Positions 21,734-32,720 of a stretch of DNA of 64,000 nucleotides are shown here, piece by piece. The notes beneath the pieces are model-generated. The model was not told the origin of the DNA. It worked only from the letters and a program-made list of their open reading frames with translations, and searched no databases. The stretch covers positions 24,943,913 to 25,007,912 of the forward strand of contig CM046007.1 in NCBI GenBank assembly GCA_025175895.1. The letters are read 5' to 3'. Each line of letters begins with the position of its first letter. Within the stretch, counting starts at the first letter, position 1. A program made the translations under genes and the position numbers. The stretch comes from Wurfbainia villosa (Eukaryota; Streptophyta; Magnoliopsida; Zingiberales; Zingiberaceae).

Positions 21734-23040
21734 GATAACTCTAGGGTAGTCAACCATATGCAATTGACCTATATCATATTTTGGTTGACTTAGGATGGCG
21801 GGACAACATTTTTTTAATAGTGTTGGGTGATGATAACGTGCCCATAAATAGATAATAATGCATAAATCATGATGATTAATGTAATTGTTACGTATGTTTA
21901 AAATCATGATTTATGATTTTAATATTTGGCACGTAATCATGAGAAATAGGGTTGAATCATGCTTTAGGTGATACTTTGCTTATTATCATCATATAATACC
22001 TAATGCATGATTATTATTCAATGAATACATGTATTTCATGATCATAATGTAGAATTCATTCATATATGCCTTTATGATCATGAGGATTATTAGGTTTATA
22101 CTTAACCTTGATAGAATTGCATGAATATATTGGTTAAGTATACACAAATACCCCCCTAGGATGCATCTCACACTCACCATAGGCTACCTTGATTGAAAAC
22201 TTAGCATGAGTGAGATGTTAGGATGATACAAATGTCCACTAATGTCTATGGCATTTAGATGGCCATTTAAAGTATCAAAATAGCAATAATAGACCAATCA
22301 TGAGGAAGACTTATGTTTAATTCATAGACATATTGCCCAAAGATCATGGTTGGATATTTCATATGTTTTCAAAATAATTTCTTAATCTAAAATCTAAGTA
22401 TTCATGTTTTGAAACAATTGGATGCAAGACTAGGTGTTAAAATGGATACTCTTATGATCAAAAACCTAGTAGTTTTTAAAGCTTTTGGATTTTTGGCAAA
22501 TACGTGGAAATATAATGATTTTTCATGAAAACCTATTTTTCACTGATAGATATACTTAAAAGAAATGTGTTCCCAAAATTTCATGATTTTTCGAATTTTC
22601 TGGAATTTTTAATGCATTTCTAAAATTTGCCCAGAAAATCAGAATTTCGGAATCCATTGTGCCAGTCGACTGCCATACTGATAACAGTCGACTGATAACC
22701 TGAAAAACAACCCAATATTTTCTGATTTCAGATTTTAATCAAGTTTTTGGTGTTCTCTTTCTACTATACTTGATGCCATGAGTTTATAAATTAGGATTAA
22801 TCTTTTTGATGGTGTCAAAGGGGGAGAAATGTATGTTTAAGTAAAGGGGAATATATTTAGGGGGAGAAATGATTATGCTTATGATAGGGGGAGAACATTT
22901 TTATGGGGAGTTTCATGGATTAAGGGGGAGTTGCATGTTGCTATATCATGTTTATCTTTACATGCTTTCTTACCTTAGAATTTATATCAAATGTTTTTAC
23001 CTAACTTAAACGGATTGCCACACATCAAAAAGGGGGAGAT
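21734..23040 (+). other. C2 3' noncoding region with seven purine tracts
   Basis: It contains the inverted repeat CATCTCAC (22164-22171) ... GTGAGATG (22210-22217). About seven GGGGAG or AGGGGGAG tracts lie between 22816 and 22930, plus the final tract at 23027-23040. Two CAGTCGACTG motifs lie near 22665 and 22687. No coding sequence. Confidence 0.78.
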
Positions 23041-24226
23041 TGTTAGGGCAATCTCTTGCCGTAATATGGTTTTGATGGTGTGGCAAAGGGTTTAAGTTAG
23101 TGTGTTATGTTGATTTGATATGTGCGTTGAAGTCGTGCAGGACTTAGTAATTCGCACATGGAGCCGTGGCGAGTTTCACATCTCATGACTCGTGCCTTGA
23201 GTCGGTGAAGGATAGCTTTGTGGAAGCCGTGCGCTTGGAGCATCCGAGGGACCGCCGGACGAGAAGCTTGGAGTGAAGCCGGAGGAAGTAGACTTTGAGG
23301 CAAGAGACGCGAAGGAGCATTGCAGAGCCGTGCGCTTGATGTTGTCGAGGGACGTGGCCGAGAACGAAGAGAACTTCGAAGGCGAGGGACTCCGAGAGAT
23401 GAGAGTGAGCGATTGTAACCCGGGGAGGGGTAGCTCTTAGGTGAAACTTGGCTATTTGGCCAAGTGTCGGATGAGTTTTCCCGACACCAGTCGACTGCCA
23501 TGTCATGGCAGTCGACTACTCTGAGTCGAGTGAGTTCAACTGGTATCCGACTGATGGGTTTATAGCCAGCCGATCGCTATGGAATGGCAATGCCGCCAGA
23601 GGATATCGCGGCATGAGACCGCCAGAGCCAATCGGCGGTCGATGAGGCGGAATGATCGGGTGAGGTCCATCAATCGACTGCCAAGAGTTCCGTTGGACTA
23701 CAACGGTCGGGATCCAACGTGTTCGGAGGCCATTGTAGTGACGGCAGTCGACTGCCAAGGGCAGCAGTCGACTGGTGGCGGCCAACGGGAAGAAATTAGC
23801 CCTCTCTATAAAAAGAGAGGGTGTGAGCCTTTGAGAGGCTAATGCTTATGCTCCAAGTGATCTTCCTAGTGCCCCACAAGCTCTAAACTCTTCTTACTTA
23901 TTTTTACTCTATTCTTATTGTAAGAAGAGTGATCTTGATTGTAAAGGTTACCTCCACCTAGCTTGGTGCAAAGGAGAGACCAATAGTGATTGGCTTTGGA
24001 GGAGTGATTCACCTCGGACGAATTGGGATCGTGGATTAGCGGCGTAGTCGTGAACCACGTTACATTCCTTTGTTAGCGTTTGTATTTTCGTTTATCGCTT
24101 TGTCTTTATTGTTTATGCTTCCGCTTGCGCTAACGATTGTGTAGACGAGCAAACGAACGAGAATTCTGACATCCATCGAAAAAGGGCTATTCACCCCCCT
24201 CTAGCCGGCCGTATCGATCCCCTACA
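23041..24226 (+). repeat. C2 3' LTR (1,186 bp)
   Basis: It has the same ends as the 5' LTR and is near identical by eye outside about 23480-23680, where GTCGAC palindromes and GATCG-rich sequence differ between the two. TATAAAA at 23807-23813. Confidence 0.93.
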
Positions 24227-24231
24227 GCTTC

Positions 24232-24807
24232 TCTATCTTGACCGGATGTGGAAGCTTGTTCTTGTTGCTCCGGAGTGGAAATTCTTTCCTCCTCCTCAAT
24301 CCTAGAGGTGGAGGTTCCTTCTACTTCTTCCACCTCCTCTTCCACCGATTCGGAAGTTGACTCCTCTTCAACTTCCGACTCCTCACTTGCTCGTGAGGAT
24401 GATGAACTCTCTTCATCTTCGGTCTCCTCCTCTTGAGCCGATGAGCACTCCTCTTCTTAGACCGGTGATGGGTTTTCATAATGTTTCGCCAATTTGCTCC
24501 ATAGCTCCTTGGCGTCTTTACAATCCCTTATCTTGATCAAAATGTCATTAGGGATTACATTAAGCAAAATACCCATTACCTTATTATTGATATTATAATA
24601 CCATAGTTGGTATTGGCTCCAATTCTTCTTCTTGATTTTTCTTCCTTCGTCATCTTTTGGAGTGTCAAAGCCTACTAAGACACTAATCCAATTGTCAAAG
24701 TCACACATTAAAAAGTGCATCATTCTACCTTTCCAATATGTGAAATCTTTACGGTCAAAGGACGGTGAAATGTTGACGTCGTCACCCAATCTTTCTTGGA
24801 AATCCAT
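24232..24807 (-). pseudogene. gag: B1 gag, N-terminal part
   Basis: The start at 24807 lies 51 bp after the primer site. It opens with a copia gag domain (Y-W-K-G-R-M-M, then I-P-N-D-I-L and K-E-L-W-S-K-L-A-K-H). A stop follows at 24457, then Glu/Ser-rich linker sequence can be read to the C2 insertion point. The remainder is at 17670-18776. Its N-terminus differs clearly from those of B2 and B3, so B1 belongs to another subfamily. Confidence 0.85.
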
Positions 24808-24858
24808 CTTCTTCCTCTAGCGTGCTCCCTCAGTTGTCAAACTTTGAAGAGCGGCCTC

Positions 24859-24870
24859 GCTCTGATACCA
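24859..24870 (-). other. B1 primer-binding site (initiator Met tRNA)
   Basis: The minus strand reads TGGTATCAGAGC, two bases from the LTR end at 24873. Confidence 0.9.
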
Positions 24871-24872
24871 CT

Positions 24873-26457
24873 TGTAGGGATCGATTGGACGATAGAGGGG
24901 GGGGGGGGTGAATAGCGATGTGCTCGTATGTCGATGGAAATCGTTCGTGTTTGCTTGCTACAATTCTTGTTAGTACGCAGCAGAATAAACAATAATGAAA
25001 ATATAACAAGAACACAAGCACAACACAAGAATATAACGTGGTTCAGAACTGAATGGTTCCTACTCTACGGATCGAGCTCTAAAGAGCTCTAGCGATGCCA
25101 CAAACACCACTAAGCAATAAACTCCTTCTCGACAACAAGTCGGAGGTGGAGAAACCTCGTATAATAAATTACAATAAGTAATACAAAGTAAACAAGCAAA
25201 TACAAGTGAAAATGTAAAGAACACTTTACAAACTAGGGTTTTGAGCGCTTGCTTGGATGAGCTTGAAAGACCCTGAAATGCACCTGCAAATCACCTTCAA
25301 ATTACCTCACCAAAGCTCCCAAAGAACCAATGTCGAAATCCTCCACGAGCTCATCTTTTTAACCTGCATCGGGCTGGATTTTCGCAGATCAATCGACTGC
25401 CATAAGTTACCAGTCGACTGATGCCATTGTTGTCGTGAGACAACGGGTCGATCCACGCTGGAAAAACTCCAACGGATCTCTTGGCGATCATTGCCAACAT
25501 TGTGATCGACGCCAGCTGCGTAATCGCCTTGATCGGCTATGGAGCATTCTGCGTGCTCGCGACTAACCTAGCGATCGTATGCGTCCCGATGGTCGATTGC
25601 TCTAATAATGAGCGATCGCGAGCCATTTTTGCTCTAAACCGGTAGTCGAACTCTAGTCGACTCACGACAGTCGAACCGGCCATAATGTCAGTCGACTGCC
25701 AACCTCAAACATGAGGTTTTAACCCAAGTATGGTGCCCCCATACTTGCTAGACCACCCTTAGCCTAGACCTAAGCCTTCTAGCCACCTCAATCAGCCTCA
25801 CGCCTCTCGGATCCCTCCAAGTCATCCATGACTTGTTCATCCATCGCGCTAGCCTTTAGGTGCTTCCATCGGCTATGTCATGCTAATGGTGTCGACACCG
25901 CCAAGGCACATTGGACTTACGCCGCCAAGACTCCGCTTGGACTTTACGCCGCCAACCATTGGACTTATGCTGCTAAGACTTCACCCTTGGACTTTACGCT
26001 GCAATATTCCCCTTAGACTTCTCAAATGCCAACCCATGTTGGACTTTTTATGCCAAACCCATGCTTGGACTTTTCCCTTGCCAAGACCCATTCTTGGACT
26101 TTCTATGCCAAGTGCTCAAGACTTGGACTTTCCATGCCAAGTATCCATGACTTGGACTTTTCCCTTGCCAAGACCCTTGCTTGGACTTTCTATGCCAAGT
26201 GCTCAAGACTTGGACTTTCCATGCCAAGTACCCATGACTTGGACTTTCCATAATCGCATGGTCAACCCTAGTCAACCATCAAAGTCTCCCTCGAGTCAAA
26301 CTCGAGTCTGGTCAATTATAACCTGGGTCGATTGTATAAATAATCTCTCCAAAACATTAACCGACATCAATGTCAAACATACTATGTCAAACATCAAAAC
26401 ATCACTCGAGTCAAACTCGAGTCTGGTCAATCATGACCTGGGCCCATTACCCCAACA
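24873..26457 (-). repeat. B1 5' LTR (1,585 bp)
   Basis: The reverse complement starts TGTTGGGGTAATGGGCC and ends GATCCCTACA. It has the double-head structure (second head near 26343), a small-hairpin array at about 25905-26255, a GATCG-rich patch at 25480-25640, and the CTATTCACCCCCC motif near 24900-24915. Confidence 0.88.
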
Positions 26458-27286
26458 GACTCCTCATGGCCAATTGACTGCCTAATGTTAGCAGTCAACT
26501 GCCAAGGCCTCTTGTCGCAGTCGACCCTCAGTCGACTTACGACAGTCGGCGGATCATAATCCTAGTCGATTGCTCAGTATCGACTTTATTGCCAAGTGTC
26601 AAACACTTGACCAGTCGACTGATCCATAACCTTAGTCGACTGTTACACCTCAACCATGAGGTTTACCCCAAGTATGATGCCTTCATACTTGCTAGACCAC
26701 CCTTAGCCTAGATTTAAGCCTTCTAGCCACCTCCATCAGCCTCACGCCTATTGGATCCCTCCAAGTTATCCATAACTTGTTCATCCATGCGCTAGCCTTC
26801 AGGTGCTTCTATCGACTATTATCATGCTAAGCTAGTCTACACTGCCAAGACACATTGGACTTACATTGCCAAGACACACACTTGGACTTTATGTCATCAA
26901 CCATTGGACTTATACTGCCAAGACTCCACTCTTGGACTTTATGCTGCCAATATTAACCCTTGGACTTCCCTTGCCAATCTATGTTGGACTTTCCAATTGC
27001 CAAGACTCAAGCTTAGACTTTCCGTTGCCAAGACCCATGCTTGGACTTTGCATGTCAAGTACTCAAGATTTGGACTTTACCATTGCCAAGACCCATGCTT
27101 GGACTTTCCATGCCAAGTGTCCAACTTAAACTTCTCCATCATATGGTCAACCACATGTCAACCATATAGTCAACCCATTATTAAACAATGGTCAACTCAT
27201 CGTCAAACATCAAAACACAACATCAAAACCCTACTCGAGCCAAACTCGAGTCTAGTCAATCATGACTATGGTCGATTGCACCAACA
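26458..27286 (-). repeat. B0 3' LTR, head part, truncated by B1
   Basis: The reverse complement begins TGTTGGTGCAATCGACC. It has a single head (no duplication), a small-hairpin array at about 26865-27130, and GTCGAC palindromes near 26510-26640. It is more diverged than other B LTRs, as expected for the oldest element. Confidence 0.83.
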
Positions 27287-29099
27287 ATCTCTCCCTTTTT
27301 GATGTTTGATAAAAACCAAACCTTTGAGTTAGAACACTAACTCAATCCAATCCTCCAAATTGTCCAAATTGAGAATTTCAAATTTTCGTATCCATTCTCA
27401 TCAATTCTCCCCCTTTTTGACATATATCAAAATGGCTCTCCCCAAGGGTATCAATATCTCATATCCCAATGAGATCTTACAATCTCCCCCTTGGCCTAAA
27501 AACATCTAGGATGCCTTCACTCTTCTAGTGATAAGTCTCATATCACTAAAGAGAGGCAATCCTCACTTCTCCAAATTCTCTAAATGCTCTCCCCTCTGAG
27601 GAAGAACACATCCATCATCCCATGATAGATAACCTCCCCCTAAAGGCTTGCTCCCCCTTGACCATTGCACAAACAATGTCCTTGGAGAGTCCCTAAGCCT
27701 ATAAAAATACTAAACCATCAAAATTAAGATTTAAAGTTCAACCTTGAACTTTCACACACCTTAAAATTGATACACACCCAAACAACTCTCCTAATCCATA
27801 TCCAATGGATTTTCACCCTTTATAATGCTTTCCAAAGTATATCCTAGGGTTAGGAGTAGTTAGGGTAGTCTAATATAGCTGAAACATGGGCTAAACATTC
27901 TTGTTTACCCGAAATCAGCATTGGTAGTGGACTCTGTCAGTCGATAGTCGACTGCCATTGATGCCAATCGATAGTCGACTACCATCCATGGCAGTCGACT
28001 GATTTCTGCAAGTGCAAAAATAAGGTTTCAGAAAATAAAATTCGAAAAAGCATAAGTAGTTATACATAAATCTAAAAATCACGAAAATTTATATGTATAA
28101 TACTTAAGTCAATCATTATGGATGAAAAATATTTGAAAAATAAAATACCCATAAAATAGTGATATTGATACAAAATCCAAAACCATTGATAACTTCAATA
28201 TTTTTGACCTATTTTGTATCAACTTCTTCAATGATGACTTTTATCAAAAGATAGACTACACAAAGATTTTTTAAAATAATTTCAAAATGATTTTAAAACC
28301 TTATATTGAACCATGGTCTATGGGATTAATGCACATGACTTGTACATAAGTTTTCCTCATGATTCATCCATGGTATAAGATGAGTTTGAGTTCATCTAGG
28401 CGCAAAAACTATGCACCTTGAACTTAACTCATTTTCTAGCAGCTCACATGTGTCTAGGGTCTATCAATATATACACATGCCAATGTGATATGAGATGTGG
28501 GTTTTGTTCATCCTAAACTAAGGTCTCATGCATTTTTCTAGGCAATACTACTTCAAATCATGTCATAGTCCTTACATCAATTTTATTAATGCATGAATGA
28601 TGATTATGACATATAAGATAACATAAATAAACATGCGCTAACAATCATGATGTCATGATATATGAATAAATCTAAATATACATGACATAAAAACTAACCC
28701 TAAGTATGATCATGACATAAGATTAAAAAGAGATATGATGTCATGACATGACATATGACAAATAAATCATGACAAATAAAATATGAAGGTATAATAATAT
28801 CTAAGTTTTAGTATTAATTGTCATTTGTCATGATTAAGTTCTTTTGCCATATTACTACTCATCTTCCAAGTGTGCCAACAACCCAAAATGGCACACCAAT
28901 ACCTCTAAATCTCAATTATGTCAATTTGATCAATTTTTCATAATTCTCAAAATATATTGGCACATCCTAAAATTCTTTAGGATTAAATTCAACTTCATTT
29001 CCAAGGTGTCACATAACCTTGAAAATGTCCTAAAGTGTCAACTTTTCTATGGTTAGGTTAACTACCCATCCATTTTAAGGTTGATACAACCTAACTCAT
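27287..29099 (-). other. B0 3' noncoding region
   Basis: A polypurine tract (27287-27302, reverse) adjoins the LTR, with further tracts near 27410, 27486 and 27640. A decayed form of the inverted repeat is at 28440-28447 and 28490-28497, with one mismatch in each arm. No coding sequence is seen. Confidence 0.68.
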
Positions 29100-29264
29100 T
29101 TAGCATGAGTCGATAACGCTCCTAGAAACCTAATATCTATTGGAGCTCCTTGGGTTTACTAGGAATTCCATAGGGATAACTTCCCTAGATACCCTCCTAA
29201 TGACCTTTCTAGGCTTAGAAGCCTTGGTCATTGTGGTCTTGCCTAGGTTAACTCTAAGGGTGAC
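29100..29264 (-). pseudogene. gag: B0 gag, extreme C-terminus
   Basis: This is the last ~55 codons of gag, ending at a stop (29100-29102). The usual Trp of the final W-V-P-K motif has become a stop. It continues across solo LTR A3 from 30375. Confidence 0.8.
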
Positions 29265-30369
29265 TGTTAGATCGAGAAGGGTCGCTAGAGGGGGGGGGGT
29301 GAATAGCGAGCTTTAAAAATATTCTTTTCGTTTCAAAATACGAGCAGTGGAGCGGAAAGTAAAATATTAGAAAATAAATAGATACTTTATTTTTACTTGG
29401 TTCACAACCCAATGGTTTCTACTCTAAGCCCCCGCGATCCTTGACTACATACGAAGGGTCAATCCACTATAGAGACACCTCCTCGTTGAAGGTAGGAGAC
29501 AACGATCACAAAAATCGAGAGACAAAAACTCGAGGATGAGGCAACAAGCCTACCTTACCTCATTACGATGAAAACTCCAATTACAAATTAAACAAACTAA
29601 TACTACCGACGAATATGAATCTGAGATGAAGAGCTCATCGTCAGCGTGTTGGCGTCGTAGTGTCGTCGTTGAAGCGTAGCATTGTTGGAGCACTTGGAAG
29701 CAAAGAATTGATGATATTTGGGTTCAAGTCCTCCCCTCCTTTTAGAGGCTCGTACCTTGGAATTAGTGCGGATACAAATCCTCAATTTGTGGAACTTATC
29801 ACGAGGTGACACCTTATTTTATCGCGAAGTGATGGCGTCAAATGTTATCCTTTTTGACCTAGTACACAAGGCTGATTCATCGCCATCAGTTGACTGATAC
29901 ACTTCATCAGTCGACTGCCAATATCCAGTAGTCGACTGCCAGCCTGGTCACTTCCCTGTAGTAAAAAGTTAGCATAGAAAATGGTAAATGCGATGGTTTC
30001 TTACCGTCCGATCTCGACCTAGACCTTCCACTGGAAGTCTTAGTTGGATCGCTGCCTAGGGTCGTCATCGTACAGAGCACATGACCTTACCATCTCTCTT
30101 CACACTCATGCTTACCTCTGGTCCTTTATGACCTGTCACTTAGCTTCTGGTCTTCACCTGGGTTCTTCGACTCCCACGAAGTTCTCCCGGTGTGATCCGA
30201 CCACCACAGTTTCCCGACTCAGGATTCTCCAGGTGTCGCTGACCTTCGGCTTAGCTTAACCATTTCCTGCACACTTAATTTAGCTCATGAGATAACAATA
30301 TGACCTTACCTTTGGATCTTTGCCATAATCAAAACCTAGGTTCGATTATCTAGTGCCCTTGCACCAATA
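29265..30369 (-). mobile_element. A3: solo LTR of an A-family element
   Basis: It is a single reversed LTR of 1,105 bp flanked by the perfect duplication GTGAC (29260-29264, 30370-30374). The reverse complement matches the A2 LTR in its TTTTGATTATGGCAAAGA head and in its CACCCCCCCC end motif near 29290-29300. The first dinucleotide reads TA instead of TG. No internal sequence remains, so the two LTRs of a former full element recombined. ORFs inside it are not genes. Confidence 0.9.
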
Positions 30370-30374
30370 GTGAC

Positions 30375-31411
30375 TCCTTTTGTAACCTTCTTAGTGGCCT
30401 CCCTAGGTTTCCTTGAAACCTTAGCCACTAGACACCTACCTTGGTTACCTATAGGGATGACTTCCCTAGTAACCTTGGTCTTCCTAGACCTAGGTTGAGT
30501 TCCATAATCGAATGAAACATTGTAATAGGTATCCTTGGGCTTAGGTTTGTGACTCAAATCTTTCTTGCCCTTGGGTGGACCTTGCCTCCTAGACCCTAGG
30601 TTTTGACTATTTGACCCTATAATCATATTTTCCATCTTCCTTAGGGTCCTTCCCATTTTCTCAAGCTTTGATCTCAAAGCTTGATTTTCAAATTCTAATT
30701 TTTCTAATTTGGTGGGCCCATTATTTCTTTGAGTAGAGTTGTTCTTTCTAGGCATATGTCTATGGTTCTTGGGATTAATGCCTAGATGTTCATCTACCTT
30801 CCTAATACATTCCTTAGGTAGATTTTTTCTAGGGTTATTAGTCCTAAATTTCTCCTTAGTTTTAAAATTGACATCTTTAGCCCCTAAGCAATAAAATTTA
30901 TTATTTCTAACATGCTCCTTATGATTATGCACAATTGCAAGGTAATTAACATTACTCCTAGCATGCTTTTTGACATGAAAATTTGAAGGTGCATTATTAA
31001 AATTTACCTTAGGGTATGCTTTTAAATCTCCCCTACATGTGATGCTCCTTCTTGGACCTTCTTCCTCCCCCTAGGGCATTGACTTCTATAGTGGCTCCAT
31101 TGTTGGAACTTGAAGCACACCACATACTCCTTGCTCTTCCTAATTGGGGCTCTGACATCTTTAGGCTTCTTATTTACTTTTGGTGCTGGCGCTTTCTTTT
31201 TGGCCAATTTTGGGCACATACTCTTGTAATGCCCAGCTTCACTACACTCAAAGCATATGATATGATTTTTATTTATAATTAAGATGCTTGAGTTACCTAG
31301 GGTGGTGTTGGAATTGTGAGCTTCTTCCTCTTCTCCACCGGAGGTAGATGGTTCCTCTTGAGTTTGCTCTGGTGTGGAAGTTCTCTCCTCCCCCTCAATC
31401 CTAGAGGTGGA
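30375..31411 (-). pseudogene. gag: B0 gag, middle part
   Basis: It follows the A2 insertion point at T-S-R-I-E-G. The first zinc knuckle is present (C-F-E-C ... G-H-Y ... C, near 31220-31265). The second is degenerate (C-F-K-F ... S-H-Y ... C). Basic segments and a coiled-coil-like stretch (F-E-N-Q-A-L-R-S-K-L-E-K) come next. Frame changes occur near 30935-31020. Two knuckles are a family B feature. Confidence 0.83.
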
Positions 31412-32515
31412 TGTTGGTGTAGTAGGCACCTGAATTGAACCCGGATTTTGATTATAGCAAATAAACAAAGTTAAGTTCATTTTGTTATCTCACGAGCTGA
31501 ATCAAGTGTGCAAGAATGCTAAGCTAAGCTGAAGGTCTGTGACACTCGGAGAAAACCGTGGTGGTCGGGCGACACCGGGAGGACTTTGGAGGGAGCCAAA
31601 GAAATCAAGTGTAGACCGGAAGCGAAGCTTCAAAGGTAAAGGTTAAGGTAAGATCGTGTGAGTGAGCGTAAGTAAGGTTGTGTCCTCCGTACGAGGACGT
31701 CCTTAGGCGATGATCCAACTCAAGACTTCCCATGGAAGGTCTAAGTCAAGATCGGATGGTAAATAACCATCGAAGTTACTTATACTAACTGCATTTTCGA
31801 GCTAACTCTTCGTTGCAGCTGGAAACTTTGCCATTAGTCGACTGATGGCTTGTATCAGTCGACTGATACCTTCAGCAGTTGACTGGTAAGGGTAACAGTC
31901 GACTGCTGGTCAAGGATCAGCCTCAAGGAGAGTCAAGGCTTATCTCCATTTCTCAAGGGCTAGGTGGCATCGCCTCATGAAACCTCATCTCAACGATTAG
32001 GCTTTCACAAGGCTATAAAAGTAGGGGTTCTCCACACCTTTTTCATCATTCTAAGTACTCCAAAGTGCTCTGGCTACGCTACTCTTCTATGACGATCTTA
32101 CGACGATGAAGTGCTACCGCATCTCCGACGACAAAGAGCTCAAGTCCTATTTTTCAATAGTCGTTGGTATATTTTTATAAATTGTCATCTTTAAATCTTG
32201 TTCACATCTTTCTTTATCGTGCTTTAATCGTAACAAGGAGAGGGGGAGTGTCCCTCTACCTTGATTTTTTTGTGTTGATTGTACTCGCTTACTCCTACCT
32301 CTAACGAGGAGGAGTGTTTTTAGGGCTTTGCCCTCCGTAGGTAGTCTAGGACCATTAGGGCCTTGGATTAGCAGCCGAAGGCTATGAACCAAGTAAAAAA
32401 CAAATTTTTTATATTTATTCTTCACTGCACTTTACTCTTTTACTTGTGTTTTAAACGAATCGAAAAGTTTTCCTTGCGCTATTCACCCCCCTCTAGCGCT
32501 CAAATCAATCCAACA
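31412..32515 (+). repeat. A2 5' LTR (1,104 bp)
   Basis: It starts TGTTGGTGTAGTAGGC and ends CAATCCAACA. GTCGAC palindromes lie at about 31835-31905, TATAAAA at 32014-32020 and CACCCCCCTCTAGCG near 32485. It clearly differs from the 3' LTR in its first 60 bases, so A2 is older than the elements inside it. Confidence 0.9.
32014..32020 (+). promoter_or_regulatory. A2 LTR TATA box
   Basis: GGCTATAAAAG is conserved at the same place in the A1 LTR (3524-3530) and the A2 3' LTR (61856-61862). It is the likely core promoter of element RNA. Confidence 0.6.
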
Positions 32516-32517
32516 AT

Positions 32518-32530
32518 TGGTATCAGAGCC
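32518..32530 (+). other. A2 primer-binding site (initiator Met tRNA)
   Basis: TGGTATCAGAGCC, two bases after the LTR end. Confidence 0.92.
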
Positions 32531-32720
32531 GGGGGTGCTACGATTTGGTGAAACCACCAATCTAGCAATTTTTACAGATTTGTTTTCTATTTATTTTTGT
32601 TTTACGAGTTTTTCTTTTTGTTTAAATCCATTCTCCCGCACTACTAATCAAAGATGAAAGTCTTGGTACATTTTGATTGTTTTTGTTTTGTGAGGTACTT
32701 GTTTTCTTTATTTTGTCTAA

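Larger units (their letters stand above)
18777..24226 (+). mobile_element. C2: complete gag-only LTR retrotransposon, 5,450 bp
   Basis: Both LTRs, the primer site, gag and the polypurine tract are present, flanked by the perfect 5-bp duplication GCTTC (18772-18776, 24227-24231). The host sequence is the gag of B1 on the opposite strand. There is no pol domain anywhere between the LTRs. This is the clearest full-length example of a TR-GAG element in the window. Confidence 0.94.
14974..26457 (-). mobile_element. B1: gag-only LTR retrotransposon, minus strand, split by C2
   Basis: On the minus strand: 5' LTR 26457-24873, primer site, gag N-terminal part 24807-24232, insertion C2, gag remainder 18776-17670, noncoding 3' region, and a 3' LTR cut at 14974 by E1. 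C2 is flanked by the duplication GCTTC (18772-18776 and 24227-24231). No pol domain is present. Its right end abuts a second, truncated B-type LTR that belongs to B0, so B1 inserted into B0. Confidence 0.87.
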
